23,738 nucleotides of DNA from an uncultured Gilliamella sp. Its GTDB lineage: Bacteria > Pseudomonadota > Gammaproteobacteria > Enterobacterales > Enterobacteriaceae. The stretch spans positions 1 to 23,738 of the forward strand of contig CALYQY010000033.1 of NCBI GenBank assembly GCA_945291235.1, read 5' to 3'. The notes beneath the pieces were generated by a model that saw nothing but the letters and a program-made list of their open reading frames with translations, was not told the origin of the DNA and ran no database searches. Below, in pieces: positions 1 to 8,902 of the stretch; position 1 is the first letter of the stretch; each line of letters starts with the position of its first letter. The translations under genes and the position numbers were made by a program.

Positions 1-1
1 A

Positions 2-808
2 TTAATAAGAAACATTAGATGATTGATTTGTTTTTTCTAGCTGTTTAAAGTGGCTTAATCTTTCATCAAGCGCTTGCATATACAGCATGGTATCAACACC
101 AACGGCAACGAAATTTGCTCCCCATGAAATACATTTTTTGGCCATTTCGATATCGACCGCTAAAAATCCTGCCGCTTTACCTAATTGCCTAATTCTTTTG
201 ATCGTTTTTTCAATGATTTTTTGGACTTCTTCATGTCCTGCATTGTCGGGATAACCTAAGGAGGCGGATAAATCGGCTGGACCAATAAATACCCCGTCAA
301 TGCCGTCAGTCATCACAATTTCATCGAGATTTTCTAATGCTTTTTTACTTTCTACTTGCACTAGCAGGCAAAGCGAATCGTTCACTTTTTGCATGTAGTT
401 TTCAATTTTTCCCCACCGGGCGGCTCTTGCCACGCTCGCCCCGACACCGCGCATCCCTTCCGGCGGATAACGTGTTGCTGAAACGATTTCTTTAGCTTGT
501 TTGGCCGTTTCGACCATGGGAATTAATAATGTTTGTGAGCCAATATCTAAAATCTGTTTAATATTTGCTTGCTGACCTTCTAAAGGGCGTACGACCGGAT
601 GCGCTTTATATGGCGCAATGGCTTGAAGTTGTGTCAGTAGTGTTTGAGCGGTGTTTGGTGCATGCTCACCGTCAATAAGCAACCAGTCATATTGTGATGT
701 GGCTGCAATTTCAGCCATATAGGATGTTGCGGACGATAACCAAAGCCCAATTTGTAAATTTCCCTTTGTAATTTGTTGTTTAAATTCGTTTTCCAATAAA
801 TTTTTCAT
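2..808 (-). CDS. rhmA: 2-keto-3-deoxy-L-rhamnonate aldolase
   Basis: Class II aldolase of the HpcH/HpaI family. It splits 2-keto-3-deoxy-L-rhamnonate into pyruvate and L-lactaldehyde in the cytoplasm. The protein is 268 residues and matches E. coli RhmA (YfaU, 267 aa) almost end to end from memory. Visible landmarks are the active-site stretch [10 protein letters not shown] (His49), VQVES near residue 152, and the metal-site segment [16 protein letters not shown]. The ATG is preceded by GGAA about 8 nt upstream. The stop codon lies at the very edge of the window, so the gene is complete. It is the last visible gene of the rhmR-D-T-A operon, 54 bp after rhmT with a stem-loop between them. Function is assigned with high confidence from sequence and gene order. 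Confidence 0.95.
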   Translation of the reverse strand: MKNLLENEFKQQITKGNLQIGLWLSSATSYMAEIAATSQYDWLLIDGEHAPNTAQTLLTQLQAIAPYKAHPVVRPLEGQQANIKQILDIGSQTLLIPMVETAKQAKEIVSATRYPPEGMRGVGASVARAARWGKIENYMQKVNDSLCLLVQVESKKALENLDEIVMTDGIDGVFIGPADLSASLGYPDNAGHEEVQKIIEKTIKRIRQLGKAAGFLAVDIEMAKKCISWGANFVAVGVDTMLYMQALDERLSHFKQLEKTNQSSNVSY

Positions 809-829
809 TGTGTTATTCCAAATTTTTAT

Positions 830-856
830 GAGCTTATTGATAAAATCAATAAGCTC
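830..856 (-). other. Perfect 12-bp stem-loop between rhmT and rhmA
   Basis: Arms GAGCTTATTGAT and ATCAATAAGCTC pair perfectly around a 3-nt AAA loop. On the minus strand it is followed by ATAAAAATT rather than a T-run, so it is not a standard intrinsic terminator. Inside an operon it more likely blocks exonucleases or tunes rhmA expression. That role is inferred. Confidence 0.6.
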
Positions 857-862
857 AGTTTA

Positions 863-2128
863 TTAACTATTTTTGTTAGTCTGTTTTAGCATAAATATGG
901 TTAAGGTACCGATTATCGTGATTAACGCCAAAGTGAGTAAACCAGCCATATTGTTATTAAAAACTGTTTCGGCTTTTACACGGATAATTGGCGCAAAAAA
1001 ACCACCAAATGCACCAAACATGTTGATAAAGCCGATACCAGCGGCAAGCGCTGCGCCGGATAACAGATTAGTTGGTATCGTCCAAAAAACAGGTTGCACG
1101 GCAATAAAACCAATAGCGGCAAAACACAGCGCAATAATTGCAATGGTAGGGCTGGCAAGGGCTGAAATCCCGATGCCTAAACCGGCGATGAGTAGGGTTA
1201 TTGCGGCGATATTTCGTCGTTCGCCTACTTTGTCAGAATATCGCGGAATAAAATAAGTGCCAAATAATGCGGCAATCCATGGAATGGCTGCCACTAAAGA
1301 TGCTTTAAATCCAACCGTTGTTCCCATTAATTGGGCAACTTGAGTGGGTAAAAAGAAAATAAGTCCATAAACACTTATTTGAATTATCATGTAGATAATG
1401 GCCAGATGCCAAACGGTAATATTACTGATAGCATCGATTATTTTAGATGTCGTTTTTACACTTTCTTCGGATGATAATTTTGCTTGTAATGCCTGTTTTT
1501 CATTTTCATTGAGAAATCTGGCATCACTGATGTTGTCATCAAGATAAAGGAAAGTAATAACACCGGCTATCACGGCAAGCACGCCTTCGATAATAAACAT
1601 CCAGTACCAACCGGGGCGATCTAAAAAGCCATGCATTTCTAACAAAGCGCCGGATAGCGGTGATCCAAATGTGAGCGCTAAAGGTGCTCCCATATAAAAT
1701 AGCCCCATTATTCCGGCACGATACTTTTGCGGAAACCATTGCGAAGTTAAGTAGATCATACCGGGGAAGAAGCCCGCTTCAGCCATACCCAGTAGTACCC
1801 GTACCGCTAAGAATTTCCATTCACAATCTGCATAAGCCATTGCAGCGGATAAAAATCCCCATACTAAAGTTGTTCCACCAATCCAATAGCGGGCGCCAAA
1901 TTTGCGCATTAATAAATTGGCCGGTGCACCTAAAAAAGCATAAGCGACGAAGAATATTCCGGCGCCAAGCGCAAATGCTTCGTTACTTAGTCCGGTATCT
2001 ATTTGATAGGCAGATTTAGCAAAACCAATATTTGCACGATCTAAAAAAGCTAATACATAAAGCACTAACATAAATGGTACAAGTCTTAAACGGGTTTTAC
2101 TTACCGCTTTTTCAAGAATATTAGACAT
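863..2128 (-). CDS. rhmT: L-rhamnonate MFS importer
   Basis: Major facilitator of the anion:cation symporter (ACS) family with about 12 membrane segments; 421 residues. It probably imports L-rhamnonate with protons across the inner membrane. The N-terminal motif YVLAFLDRANIGFAK and the stretch GAPANLLMRKFGARYWIG match E. coli RhmT (YfaV) closely from memory, as does the C-terminal IGFIAVQPVFWTIP region. The frame is open 16 codons further upstream, but I chose the ATG at 2128 because it follows a strong purine-rich ribosome site (GGAGAGGGGGG, about 2134-2145) and gives the family N-terminus MSNILEKAV. It lies between rhmD and rhmA in the same order as in E. coli. Confidence 0.93.
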   Translation of the reverse strand: MSNILEKAVSKTRLRLVPFMLVLYVLAFLDRANIGFAKSAYQIDTGLSNEAFALGAGIFFVAYAFLGAPANLLMRKFGARYWIGGTTLVWGFLSAAMAYADCEWKFLAVRVLLGMAEAGFFPGMIYLTSQWFPQKYRAGIMGLFYMGAPLALTFGSPLSGALLEMHGFLDRPGWYWMFIIEGVLAVIAGVITFLYLDDNISDARFLNENEKQALQAKLSSEESVKTTSKIIDAISNITVWHLAIIYMIIQISVYGLIFFLPTQVAQLMGTTVGFKASLVAAIPWIAALFGTYFIPRYSDKVGERRNIAAITLLIAGLGIGISALASPTIAIIALCFAAIGFIAVQPVFWTIPTNLLSGAALAAGIGFINMFGAFGGFFAPIIRVKAETVFNNNMAGLLTLALITIIGTLTIFMLKQTNKNS

Positions 2129-2200
2129 AAAAACCCCCCTCTCCATACATATGATAGAGATGTAGATAGTGTTCATATGAAGAAGATTATTGGTTCTTAA

Positions 2201-2233
2201 ATTGCAGTTTTAACGTTTTTGTAAAACTGCAAT
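2201..2233 (-). other. Perfect 12-bp stem-loop between rhmD and rhmT
   Basis: Arms ATTGCAGTTTTA and TAAAACTGCAAT flank a 9-nt loop in the 138-bp gap between rhmD and rhmT. No T-run follows on the minus strand. It could be a processing or stability element, or a partial attenuator separating dehydratase from transporter expression. The role is inferred. Confidence 0.6.
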
Positions 2234-2266
2234 CATTAATCAACAATCGTTTTTTTCTTCATATCA

Positions 2267-3472
2267 TTAATGAGAATAAGGACGAATGAATGTACATTCA
2301 CGATTTAATTCAACGCCAAAACCTGGTTTATCAAGCACTGATTTATGAATTTTTCCATTCACAGGAACAGGCTCATCAATCAGTATTGGATCAAATTGAG
2401 GGCGTAGCGTTGAACAATCGGGGCTTGTCATTAAAAATTCACTAAATGGGGTATTGGTAAATGTTATTACTGCATGGTGGGAATACACCGATGAACCATG
2501 AGGCACAACCAGTTGTCCTTTTGATTTTGCAATGGCTGCAATTTCCAGTAACGTGGTTAAACCGCCACACCAGCCAACATCGGGTTGCATGATATCAATA
2601 CCTGTTTCAGATAATGTTCTAAATGATTGAATCGTTCCATGATGTTCACCGGATGTGACCATCATTCCCGGTGGGGCATTGCGTTTTAATTCCCGGTATC
2701 CTTCATATTGTTGGGGAGGTAGGCACTCTTCGATCCATTTTAAGTTATAAGGCGCACATGCGTGAGCGAGTTTTGTTGCATAGTTGACATCTTGACTCAT
2801 CCAGCAATCTAGCATTAACCAAAAATCTTCACCGCATGCTTTACGCATTTGGGCAACCATTTGCGCATCTTTCTCTATTCCTTGATCACCGTCATGCGGT
2901 CCCCAATGCGTTGGCATCTTACCGCCAATAAATCCCATTGATTTGGCTAAATCCGGACGAGCGCCGGTTGCATAAAATTGAATTTCATCACGGACGGCAC
3001 CGCCTAATAATTTGTATACAGGCAGATCCGTGACTTTTCCAAACAGATCCCAAAGGGCAAGATCAACGCACGATATGGTGTTCATCACTAATCCACCGGA
3101 TCCGGCGTAATACATGGTTGCGTTGAGCATTTGATCATGAATTAATTTGATATCAGAAACACATTTTCCTTCAACAAATCGATTTAGGTGTTTTTCTACA
3201 ATAAAACATCCCATTTCTCCGCCGGTCGATACGGCAAATCCTGTTTGACCATTATCAGCTTCAACTTCAACAATAAGTGTGCCAAGGACATTAATACCAA
3301 AAGATTGACGCGATTGTTCATACTCTTTATACTTACTCATTGGCGTGGCGATATGGTCGTCGATCCAGTGGTGGCCGCCCTGATCGTGATAGTCTGCCCC
3401 GCCGCTCCCTTTTTCGGCGGTTGCTCCTCCCATAAAATAAGCCCTTATTTCTTTTATTTTAGGTAGTTTCAT
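2267..3472 (-). CDS. rhmD: L-rhamnonate dehydratase
   Basis: Enolase-superfamily (mandelate racemase subgroup) dehydratase that converts L-rhamnonate to 2-keto-3-deoxy-L-rhamnonate with Mg2+. At 401 residues it is the same length as E. coli RhmD (YfaW) and nearly identical over long stretches from memory. Metal ligands are visible in order as [10 protein letters not shown] (Asp), WIEECLPP (Glu) and TSGEHHG (Glu). The catalytic His lies in [14 protein letters not shown]. The N-terminal [16 protein letters not shown] loop, which closes the active site in this family, is intact. The start has AGGAG 7 nt upstream. The gene lies 27 bp downstream of rhmR, so the two are probably cotranscribed. Confidence 0.97.
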   Translation of the reverse strand: MKLPKIKEIRAYFMGGATAEKGSGGADYHDQGGHHWIDDHIATPMSKYKEYEQSRQSFGINVLGTLIVEVEADNGQTGFAVSTGGEMGCFIVEKHLNRFVEGKCVSDIKLIHDQMLNATMYYAGSGGLVMNTISCVDLALWDLFGKVTDLPVYKLLGGAVRDEIQFYATGARPDLAKSMGFIGGKMPTHWGPHDGDQGIEKDAQMVAQMRKACGEDFWLMLDCWMSQDVNYATKLAHACAPYNLKWIEECLPPQQYEGYRELKRNAPPGMMVTSGEHHGTIQSFRTLSETGIDIMQPDVGWCGGLTTLLEIAAIAKSKGQLVVPHGSSVYSHHAVITFTNTPFSEFLMTSPDCSTLRPQFDPILIDEPVPVNGKIHKSVLDKPGFGVELNRECTFIRPYSH

Positions 3473-3499
3473 CTACTTTCTCCTTTTGTGTTACAAAAA

Positions 3500-4258
3500 T
3501 TATTCGTACATAAGACAGCCCAACTCTTTTGAGATATCTTTTGCACACTCCTTAATTTTAGTTGTGATTTCCGGTATGACTTTATCGGTTATTTGAAATG
3601 TTGTTCCTACAGCAGATATGGCCGCTGCGATATTGTTTTGTGCATTAAATATGGGAGCAGCTATACATCTTATATTGATATAATCCTCTTGATTATCAAA
3701 ACTACAGCCTTGTTGACGAATCTTTGCTAATTCTGTATGTAATGCGCTGGTGGTCATGATTGTATTTGCGGTTTTTTGTTCGAAGGACAGTTGCTTAACA
3801 ATTTCGGCTATTTTTTCACTAGGTTGGAATGCTAATAAGCATTTTCCGACGCCGGAACGATAAAGGGATACTTGTTTGCCGACATAAGAACGCACACTGA
3901 TTGTGCTGTGTGATTCACATTTCAAAATATAGTAAGCGGTATTGTTGTCTAAAATGCCCAAATGAGTTAAAAGCCCGGTGTGATTGGTTAATCGGGCAAG
4001 ATGTTTTTTGGCTATTTCTCTTATATCAAAACAATTTGAAGCCAGTTCACCTAACTCAACTAATTTTATCCATAAAAAATAATCACCGTTCTGATCTTGT
4101 TTGATAAATTGATACGATTTTAGTTCTTCTAATAATAGATAAGCGGAGCTCTTAGGTATTTGTAGATTACTGATTATTTCGGCGGCACTACACTTACCTT
4201 TAGAAGCGATTAAAGTCAGAATTTTAACTGTTCTTTGTAAAGCGGGTACTTTAGACAT
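3500..4258 (-). CDS. rhmR: IclR-family regulator of the rhm operon
   Basis: A 252-residue transcription factor with an N-terminal winged helix-turn-helix (about residues 5-65, CSAAEIISNLQIPKSSAYLLL) and a C-terminal IclR effector-binding domain. Typical effector-domain pieces are YRSGVGKCLLAF and RCIAAPIFNAQNNIAAAI. It is the first gene of the rhm operon, as yfaX (rhmR) is in E. coli. It therefore probably controls its own transcription together with rhmDTA, with L-rhamnonate or its keto-deoxy derivative as effector. Palindromes upstream (4281-4298 and 4391-4434) are its likely operators. The family is certain; the effector and the direction of control are inferred. Confidence 0.88.
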   Translation of the reverse strand: MSKVPALQRTVKILTLIASKGKCSAAEIISNLQIPKSSAYLLLEELKSYQFIKQDQNGDYFLWIKLVELGELASNCFDIREIAKKHLARLTNHTGLLTHLGILDNNTAYYILKCESHSTISVRSYVGKQVSLYRSGVGKCLLAFQPSEKIAEIVKQLSFEQKTANTIMTTSALHTELAKIRQQGCSFDNQEDYINIRCIAAPIFNAQNNIAAAISAVGTTFQITDKVIPEITTKIKECAKDISKELGCLMYE

Positions 4259-4280
4259 ACATTCCCATATATTGTACTTT

Positions 4281-4298
4281 TATCCTGTATATTGGATA
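4281..4298 (-). promoter_or_regulatory. Putative RhmR operator at the rhm transcription start
   Basis: On the minus strand this reads TATCCAATATACAGGATA, a palindrome with TATCC/GGATA arms. Its 14-bp core TCCAATATACAGGA differs by one base from the core of the repeat at 4391-4406 read on the same strand. It would cover the start site of the candidate promoter just upstream, a position typical of repression. Confidence 0.5.
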
Positions 4299-4303
4299 AG
4301 TCG

Positions 4304-4331
4304 ATTTTACGATTATCAAATTCCGGAACAA
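4304..4331 (-). promoter_or_regulatory. Candidate rhm operon promoter
   Basis: On the minus strand a -10-like TAAAAT (4304-4309) is preceded, with 16-nt spacing, by a weak -35 TTGTTC (4326-4331). The start would fall near 4295-4297, putting the CRP-like site about 60 bp upstream, close to the usual class I position. The weak -35 suits an activator-dependent promoter. Confidence 0.35.
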
Positions 4332-4348
4332 CTATTTGATTGCATAAT

Positions 4349-4364
4349 TGTGAACTTGATCATA
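4349..4364. promoter_or_regulatory. CRP-like binding site upstream of rhmR
   Basis: TGTGA-ACTTGA-TCATA matches the CRP consensus TGTGA-N6-TCACA at 9 of 10 core positions and has A/T-rich flanks. It lies between the rhmR operator-like palindromes. Carbon catabolite control of rhamnonate use is the natural reading. Confidence 0.6.
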
Positions 4365-4390
4365 AAAAATCTATAATTAACAAATGGTTA

Positions 4391-4434
4391 TTCCTCTATA
4401 TTGGAATTTTTGTTGTTATTCCAATATAGAGGAA
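4391..4434. repeat. Perfect 16-bp inverted repeat pair, likely regulator binding sites
   Basis: TTCCTCTATATTGGAA (4391-4406) and its exact reverse complement TTCCAATATAGAGGAA (4419-4434) are separated by 12 bp. Each arm is itself an imperfect palindrome (TTCC...GGAA). Centre-to-centre distance is 28 bp, close to three helical turns less a few bases. The core recurs at 4281-4298, so an upstream dimer-dimer or looping site for RhmR is likely. Apart from the terminator at 4698, I see nothing recognisable between 4435 and 4738. Confidence 0.6.
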
Positions 4435-4697
4435 TTTCAGCAAGTTTGATTGATTAAATTTTTTGTTTGTGTTTTGTCTTAAATTAAATTGGTTTTATTT
4501 AGAATCGATTTAGTGGTAACAAATAAGATCATTTTTAGTAGATCTGTTTCTATTTAAGGTTTTATCGGCTAAACCGTTTTAAAAGGTTTGTATCAATACG
4601 CTGCATTTATTTAGTATCAGTTTGCCGATAGGATCTTCTATATCGCAATGGGCGGTATTTTATCGCTGTTGCCTACTGTAAATACGATCTTGACTTT

Positions 4698-4729
4698 AAA
4701 GTGCCACGAATGTTGATAGGTGGCACTTT
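4698..4729 (-). terminator. Stem-loop terminator after the IlvD/EDD dehydratase gene
   Basis: AAAGTGCCAC (4698-4707) and GTGGCACTTT (4720-4729) form a perfect 10-bp stem with a 12-nt loop, 9 bp past the stop codon of the minus-strand dehydratase gene. The following T-run is short, so termination may be partial. Confidence 0.65.
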
Positions 4730-4738
4730 GTGTTATTG

Positions 4739-6451
4739 TTATTCTATATATGCACCCGCCATTAATGATTTAGCTTTTTGGGTATATTGCTTAAACACGC
4801 CTTTTCGGTTGGAATAATCCGGTGGCGTCCATTGTTGTTTTCGTTGAGAAAATATTTCAGCAATTTCTTGTGCAGATTTCATCTCGCCATTAATACCTAT
4901 AATATTGAGTTTTCTTGCGTGGACATCAATTTCGACAATATCATTATCTTCAACAAGGGCAATTGGACCACCTTCAGCAGCTTCCGGCGATACATGACCA
5001 ATACATGGCCCATGTGTCGCACCTGAAAAACGACCGTCAGTGATCAACGCAACACTTCCATTGAGACGTTTATCAAAGACAATCGCATCCGTGGTCATTA
5101 GCATTTCTGGCGCACCTGATCCTTTTGGTCCTTCATAACAGATAAAAATAACATCGCCAGGGTTAACCCGATTATTAATAATAGCTTCTTGAGCGGCTTC
5201 TTCAGAATTATAAACTTTTGCCGGCCCTGTATGTTTATGCATATCAGCACTACAAGCCGTGTATTTGATAACGGCTCCGTCCGGAGCGATATTGCCTTTT
5301 AAAACGGCGATAGATCCCATTTTTTCTTGGTTAGGTTGGCGGATTAAATCATTTCGTTGTAATTTGTAATTATGCAAATAGCCCAAATTTCGGTCAAAGA
5401 AACCGGTTTGCTGCATCATTTCCAAATTATCACCTAATGAATGTCCGGTCACGGTCATGACATCCAGATCAAGTAAGTCTTTAATCATCCATTGCACCAT
5501 AGGGATACCGCCGGCGAACCATAATAATTCGGTGACATATTGCCCGCTAGGTTGTACATTGGTGAGGTAAGGTACGGTATTGTTGATTCGATCAAAGACA
5601 TCTGCTGTTAACTCGAAGCCTGCTGCATGGGCAATTGCCGGTAAGTGAATGAGCGCATTAGTACTACCACTGATTGCTGCGTGGACTTTTATGGCATTTT
5701 CAAATGCTGCGGGTGTAAGGATTTTACCTGCTGTTATCCCTTCTTTGGCTAGATACATGGCATGGTGTCCGGCCGATCTGGCCATTCTTCGAATTTCAGA
5801 CATGGTCGATGGCGCTAATGCACTTCCCGGAAGGGCTAATCCCAGCGCTTCGGACATACATTGCATGGTACTTGCGGTACCCATAAATTGACATGCCCCA
5901 GCGGTAGGACAACCACATCTTTGTAAGGTTTGAATTTGTTTAATATCAATCTCGCCTTTTTTATATTGTGCAGTGGCACCGCCTAGGTCTGAGGTTGTCA
6001 TATTGGGAGCAGGGCGCATCGATCCGCCCGGAACATGCACTAATGGTATATCAAGTCGTGCTGCGGCAATAAGATGAGCCGGTACAGATTTATCACAACT
6101 TGAAATAAGTACCGCGGCATCATAGGGTATGACCGATCCATGAATTTCGACCATATTTGCGATAGCTTCTCTTGATGCTAGTATATAATTCATGCCGTCG
6201 TGACCTTGCCCCCAGCCGTCACATATATCGGTGACATGACTACGTACAGAGCGTCCTCCTCGCTCATGTACACCAAGCATAACTTCATAACCTAAACTAT
6301 CGAGGTGATAACTTCCGGGGTGGCTTTCTCCATAACAGTCGTCAATTAGCACTTGTGGTTTTTCAGTATCTTCAACGGTATAATTCATTCCCATTCGTAA
6401 TGCGTCTAATTGTGACCATAGATCCCTGGCAAATTTACATTTCTGTTGCAT
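4739..6451 (-). CDS. IlvD/EDD-family sugar-acid dehydratase (YagF/YjhG-like)
   Basis: Iron-sulfur dehydratase of the IlvD/EDD family, 570 residues, which would convert an aldonate to its 2-keto-3-deoxy acid. Cys77 ([14 protein letters not shown]), Cys119 (SSCDKS) and Cys187 ([11 protein letters not shown]) occupy the same places as in E. coli YagF/YjhG, the D-xylonate dehydratases. The Cys of the NPCNAH motif in L-arabinonate dehydratases is Gly46 here. The C-terminal [24 protein letters not shown] carries the catalytic Ser. It is shorter than YagF (about 655 aa). I chose the ATG at 6451 because GGAGG lies 5 nt upstream; an upstream TTG in frame is less likely. The next genes are an importer and a YagE-like aldolase, which supports an aldonate, perhaps D-xylonate. 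The exact substrate is not proven. Confidence 0.85.
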   Translation of the reverse strand: MQQKCKFARDLWSQLDALRMGMNYTVEDTEKPQVLIDDCYGESHPGSYHLDSLGYEVMLGVHERGGRSVRSHVTDICDGWGQGHDGMNYILASREAIANMVEIHGSVIPYDAAVLISSCDKSVPAHLIAAARLDIPLVHVPGGSMRPAPNMTTSDLGGATAQYKKGEIDIKQIQTLQRCGCPTAGACQFMGTASTMQCMSEALGLALPGSALAPSTMSEIRRMARSAGHHAMYLAKEGITAGKILTPAAFENAIKVHAAISGSTNALIHLPAIAHAAGFELTADVFDRINNTVPYLTNVQPSGQYVTELLWFAGGIPMVQWMIKDLLDLDVMTVTGHSLGDNLEMMQQTGFFDRNLGYLHNYKLQRNDLIRQPNQEKMGSIAVLKGNIAPDGAVIKYTACSADMHKHTGPAKVYNSEEAAQEAIINNRVNPGDVIFICYEGPKGSGAPEMLMTTDAIVFDKRLNGSVALITDGRFSGATHGPCIGHVSPEAAEGGPIALVEDNDIVEIDVHARKLNIIGINGEMKSAQEIAEIFSQRKQQWTPPDYSNRKGVFKQYTQKAKSLMAGAYIE

Positions 6452-6479
6452 AATATCCTCCAATGCAGTTTTAATTTTT

Positions 6480-7748
6480 TTATTTTGTTGGTTTTGCGGT
6501 GATAGCCGGTAGCGTGAACAATAACAGTATTGCCATAATTAACGCCCCAACTAAGGTATACAATCCTGCATTTTTACTTACGGTTACGGTTAATAAACCA
6601 ACAAGGTATGGACCGATAAATCCGCCTAGATTACCTAGCGCATTGATTGTTCCTCGTACTCCGCCTAACACATTTGCCGGGAATAATAATGGAGGTAAAG
6701 TCCAAAATGGACCGGCATACGCTTGTAGGAAAAAGCCACATAAAACCATCATTCCATAAGCCAGCCATGTGTAATTTTCTAATAATATTGATAATGTTAA
6801 ACATATCGCAAATCCAATCATTGGAATGGCGGTATAGAGTCTACGATTCAATGTTTGGTCACATAATTTGGCAATATAATATTGTCCGAAAATACATAAA
6901 ATGTATGGCGCTGCGGTTAATAGCCCTACAATAGACATACCACTACCGGTCAATTGTTTAATTAACATTGGCATCCAAAGGGCAAAACCGTAAAAACCGA
7001 TTTGGAAGAAGAAATAGATAGCCACCAGTTTCCATAAGTTGATACTGCTTAATACGGTTTTGACACTGGCTTTATCATCTAATTTTATCAGCGCTTTATC
7101 TTTGGCAAATTGTTGATTTAACCAATTGAGTTCTTTTGGATCGAGCCATTTAGCTTGATGTGGATAATCACAAACCAGTGGCATCCAAACAAACAGCAAT
7201 GCTAACGAGATAATGCCTTCAATAATAAACATCTCTCTCCAGCCCCAAACTTCAATTAACCAGCCAGATAACGGACCGGTGATAATAGATGCTGCCGCTA
7301 AATTCATTTGGAAAAATGCTATTGCTCTAGCTCTTTCATGGTTAGGAAACCAATGCCCAATTAATGCTAATATAGCCGGATATACGCCACCTTCAGCAAC
7401 TCCCAATATAAAACGAATGATTAGTAGTTGAATCGGATCACGCACAAACCCTGTTATCGCCGCAAAACCTCCCCAAACAACAATCGTCCATGCAATAAAT
7501 TTTTTGGCGCTGTATCGTTCAGCTATTTGACCACCCGGAATTTGTAAAAAGATATAACCAATAAAAAAGATTCCTGCGACAAGACCGGCAAACGATGCTG
7601 TCATACCTAAATCTTTATTCATTCCGCCTGCAATACCAATGGCAATATTGGTTCTGTCCATGTATGCCACTATATACACTAAAATGGTTGCTGGAATGAT
7701 ATGTTTCCAACGACCTTTAGGAATGGTTTTATTTTCAATATTATTCAT
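6480..7748 (-). CDS. MFS sugar-acid transporter (ACS family)
   Basis: A 422-residue major facilitator with about 12 membrane helices. The ACS-family signature [18 protein letters not shown] near residues 25-42 resembles hexuronate, glucarate and rhamnonate importers. The motif [20 protein letters not shown] after helix 4 is also typical. It lies 28 bp before the dehydratase gene and 14 bp after the aldolase gene, so the three form one operon. It probably imports the dehydratase substrate with protons. GGAGGG precedes the ATG. It is clearly different from RhmT in this window, so the two modules should have separate uptake. The substrate cannot be read from sequence alone. Confidence 0.85.
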   Translation of the reverse strand: MNNIENKTIPKGRWKHIIPATILVYIVAYMDRTNIAIGIAGGMNKDLGMTASFAGLVAGIFFIGYIFLQIPGGQIAERYSAKKFIAWTIVVWGGFAAITGFVRDPIQLLIIRFILGVAEGGVYPAILALIGHWFPNHERARAIAFFQMNLAAASIITGPLSGWLIEVWGWREMFIIEGIISLALLFVWMPLVCDYPHQAKWLDPKELNWLNQQFAKDKALIKLDDKASVKTVLSSINLWKLVAIYFFFQIGFYGFALWMPMLIKQLTGSGMSIVGLLTAAPYILCIFGQYYIAKLCDQTLNRRLYTAIPMIGFAICLTLSILLENYTWLAYGMMVLCGFFLQAYAGPFWTLPPLLFPANVLGGVRGTINALGNLGGFIGPYLVGLLTVTVSKNAGLYTLVGALIMAILLLFTLPAITAKPTK

Positions 7749-7762
7749 ATGGATCCCTCCAA

Positions 7763-8680
7763 TTATTTATTGATAATAGGAATTTGTGCCGACTTTAATA
7801 GTTCAACTAATAAGTCTTGTTTGTTGTTTGGTAGTTTTTTTACCGGCGCTAAAACTTCAGTTGAAATATCGATACCGGTGAGTTTGATCGCTTGTTTAAT
7901 GACAGCAAAAAATGGGGTTTCAATTGCATAAATAGGCATCAATTTTGCTAATTGACGTTGTAATGTAAATGCTGTTTCATAATCCTTTTGCTTGAACGCT
8001 TTATAGATTCCCTTGGTAATTTTAGGGGCAAAGTTAAATGTAGCCGGAATACCGCCATGACCACCTAAAATCAGCGTATCTAGCATATACTCGTCAAATC
8101 CACTGAAGATGATAAAATCAGGCCGGAAAGCATGCACTTGGTTGATCACTTCCCGTGTATGGCTAATGTTATCAATGGTATCTTTTAGCCCGATAATATT
8201 TGGCACATCCTTTGCCAATCGGGTAATGACATCAATACCAATATCTTGACCGGTTAATGCGGGGAAATTGTAAAGTAGGATCGGTATATTAATATTTTCA
8301 GCGACAGTTTTATAATGGTGATAAATTGCCTCACTATTCAATAAAGCATAATAAGGATTGACAACTAAAACGGCATCAGCGCCGATTTGTGCTGCATGTT
8401 GACCGTATTCAATTGTTTCTTTGGTACTCGGGCTGGATATGCCAATCATGACCGGAATGCGTTGCTTGATATGCTTAACCGCAAATTCAGCCACTTCAAA
8501 TCGGAGTTTAGGTGGCATATGACAAAACTCACCACCGCTACCTAAAATCAAAACTCCGTCAGCTTCATTGTTAATCAGATGATCTAATAAATTAGCCATC
8601 CCTTTTTTATCAAGATCCCCGTGTTTATCGACGATTGTCGGAACGGGTGGGAATATTCCTTTAAATTTTGCCAGACTCAT
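7763..8680 (-). CDS. 2-keto-3-deoxy-aldonate aldolase, DapA family (YagE/YjhH-like)
   Basis: Class I (Schiff-base) aldolase with a TIM barrel, 305 residues. Landmarks are FPPVPTI near the N-terminus, the GSGGEF phosphate/carboxylate loop near residue 48, the catalytic Tyr in LLYNFPALTGQD and the Schiff-base Lys in IIGLKDTID. The LYNFPALTGQD stretch and GSGGEF are shared with E. coli YagE, which splits 2-keto-3-deoxy sugar acids to pyruvate plus an aldehyde (glycolaldehyde from the pentonate). I chose the ATG at 8680 over one six codons upstream because AGGAG sits 5 nt before it. It is the first gene of the leftward operon and would act directly after the dehydratase. Confidence 0.87.
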   Translation of the reverse strand: MSLAKFKGIFPPVPTIVDKHGDLDKKGMANLLDHLINNEADGVLILGSGGEFCHMPPKLRFEVAEFAVKHIKQRIPVMIGISSPSTKETIEYGQHAAQIGADAVLVVNPYYALLNSEAIYHHYKTVAENINIPILLYNFPALTGQDIGIDVITRLAKDVPNIIGLKDTIDNISHTREVINQVHAFRPDFIIFSGFDEYMLDTLILGGHGGIPATFNFAPKITKGIYKAFKQKDYETAFTLQRQLAKLMPIYAIETPFFAVIKQAIKLTGIDISTEVLAPVKKLPNNKQDLLVELLKSAQIPIINK

Positions 8681-8730
8681 TTTTTCTCCTTTGTTCATGA
8701 TATAGAACTTTATTTCTTTGTCTTGAACGG

Positions 8731-8759
8731 ATTATTGGTGAAAAAATTTTCAATTGCAA
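8731..8759 (-). promoter_or_regulatory. Candidate promoter for the aldolase-MFS-dehydratase operon
   Basis: On the minus strand TTGCAA (8754-8759), a 17-bp spacer and AATAAT (8731-8736) make a reasonable sigma-70 promoter. An imperfect palindrome, AATTTTC-N11-GAAAATT (8745-8769), overlaps the -35 and could be an operator for the IclR protein encoded at 10101-10850. Confidence 0.45.
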
Positions 8760-8786
8760 TCCGAAAATTCAAAAGAAAATAAATTT

Positions 8787-8802
8787 TGTGATCCTCCTCT
8801 CA
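8787..8802. promoter_or_regulatory. CRP-like site in the divergent control region
   Basis: TGTGA-TCCTCC-TCTCA matches the CRP consensus at 9 of 10 core positions. Its centre is about 70 bp from the inferred leftward start and about 59 bp from the rightward start. It could serve both directions. Confidence 0.45.
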
Positions 8803-8840
8803 TTGTAAAAAATATTTTTTTTGCATGTTTATTTTTTCCG

Positions 8841-8846
8841 TATAAT
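8841..8846 (+). promoter_or_regulatory. -10 box for the iron alcohol dehydrogenase gene
   Basis: A perfect TATAAT lies 56 bp before the start codon. TTGCAT occurs upstream but only 14 bp away, so no good -35 is present. That would suit CRP-aided transcription. Confidence 0.45.
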
Positions 8847-8902
8847 GAAATTAAGTTCTTTTCTAGGAATTATTTAAGATGTTATTAATTTAAGAGGTAA
8901 AT

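Noticed and set aside
873..1256. Open plus-strand frame of 127 codons
   Set aside because: It lies entirely opposite rhmT and is explained by that gene; it has no ribosome site and an unlikely protein.
4571..4589. AAACC-N9-GGTTT inverted repeat in the gap before rhmR
   Set aside because: The arms are 5 bp and the match is expected by chance in this AT-rich stretch.
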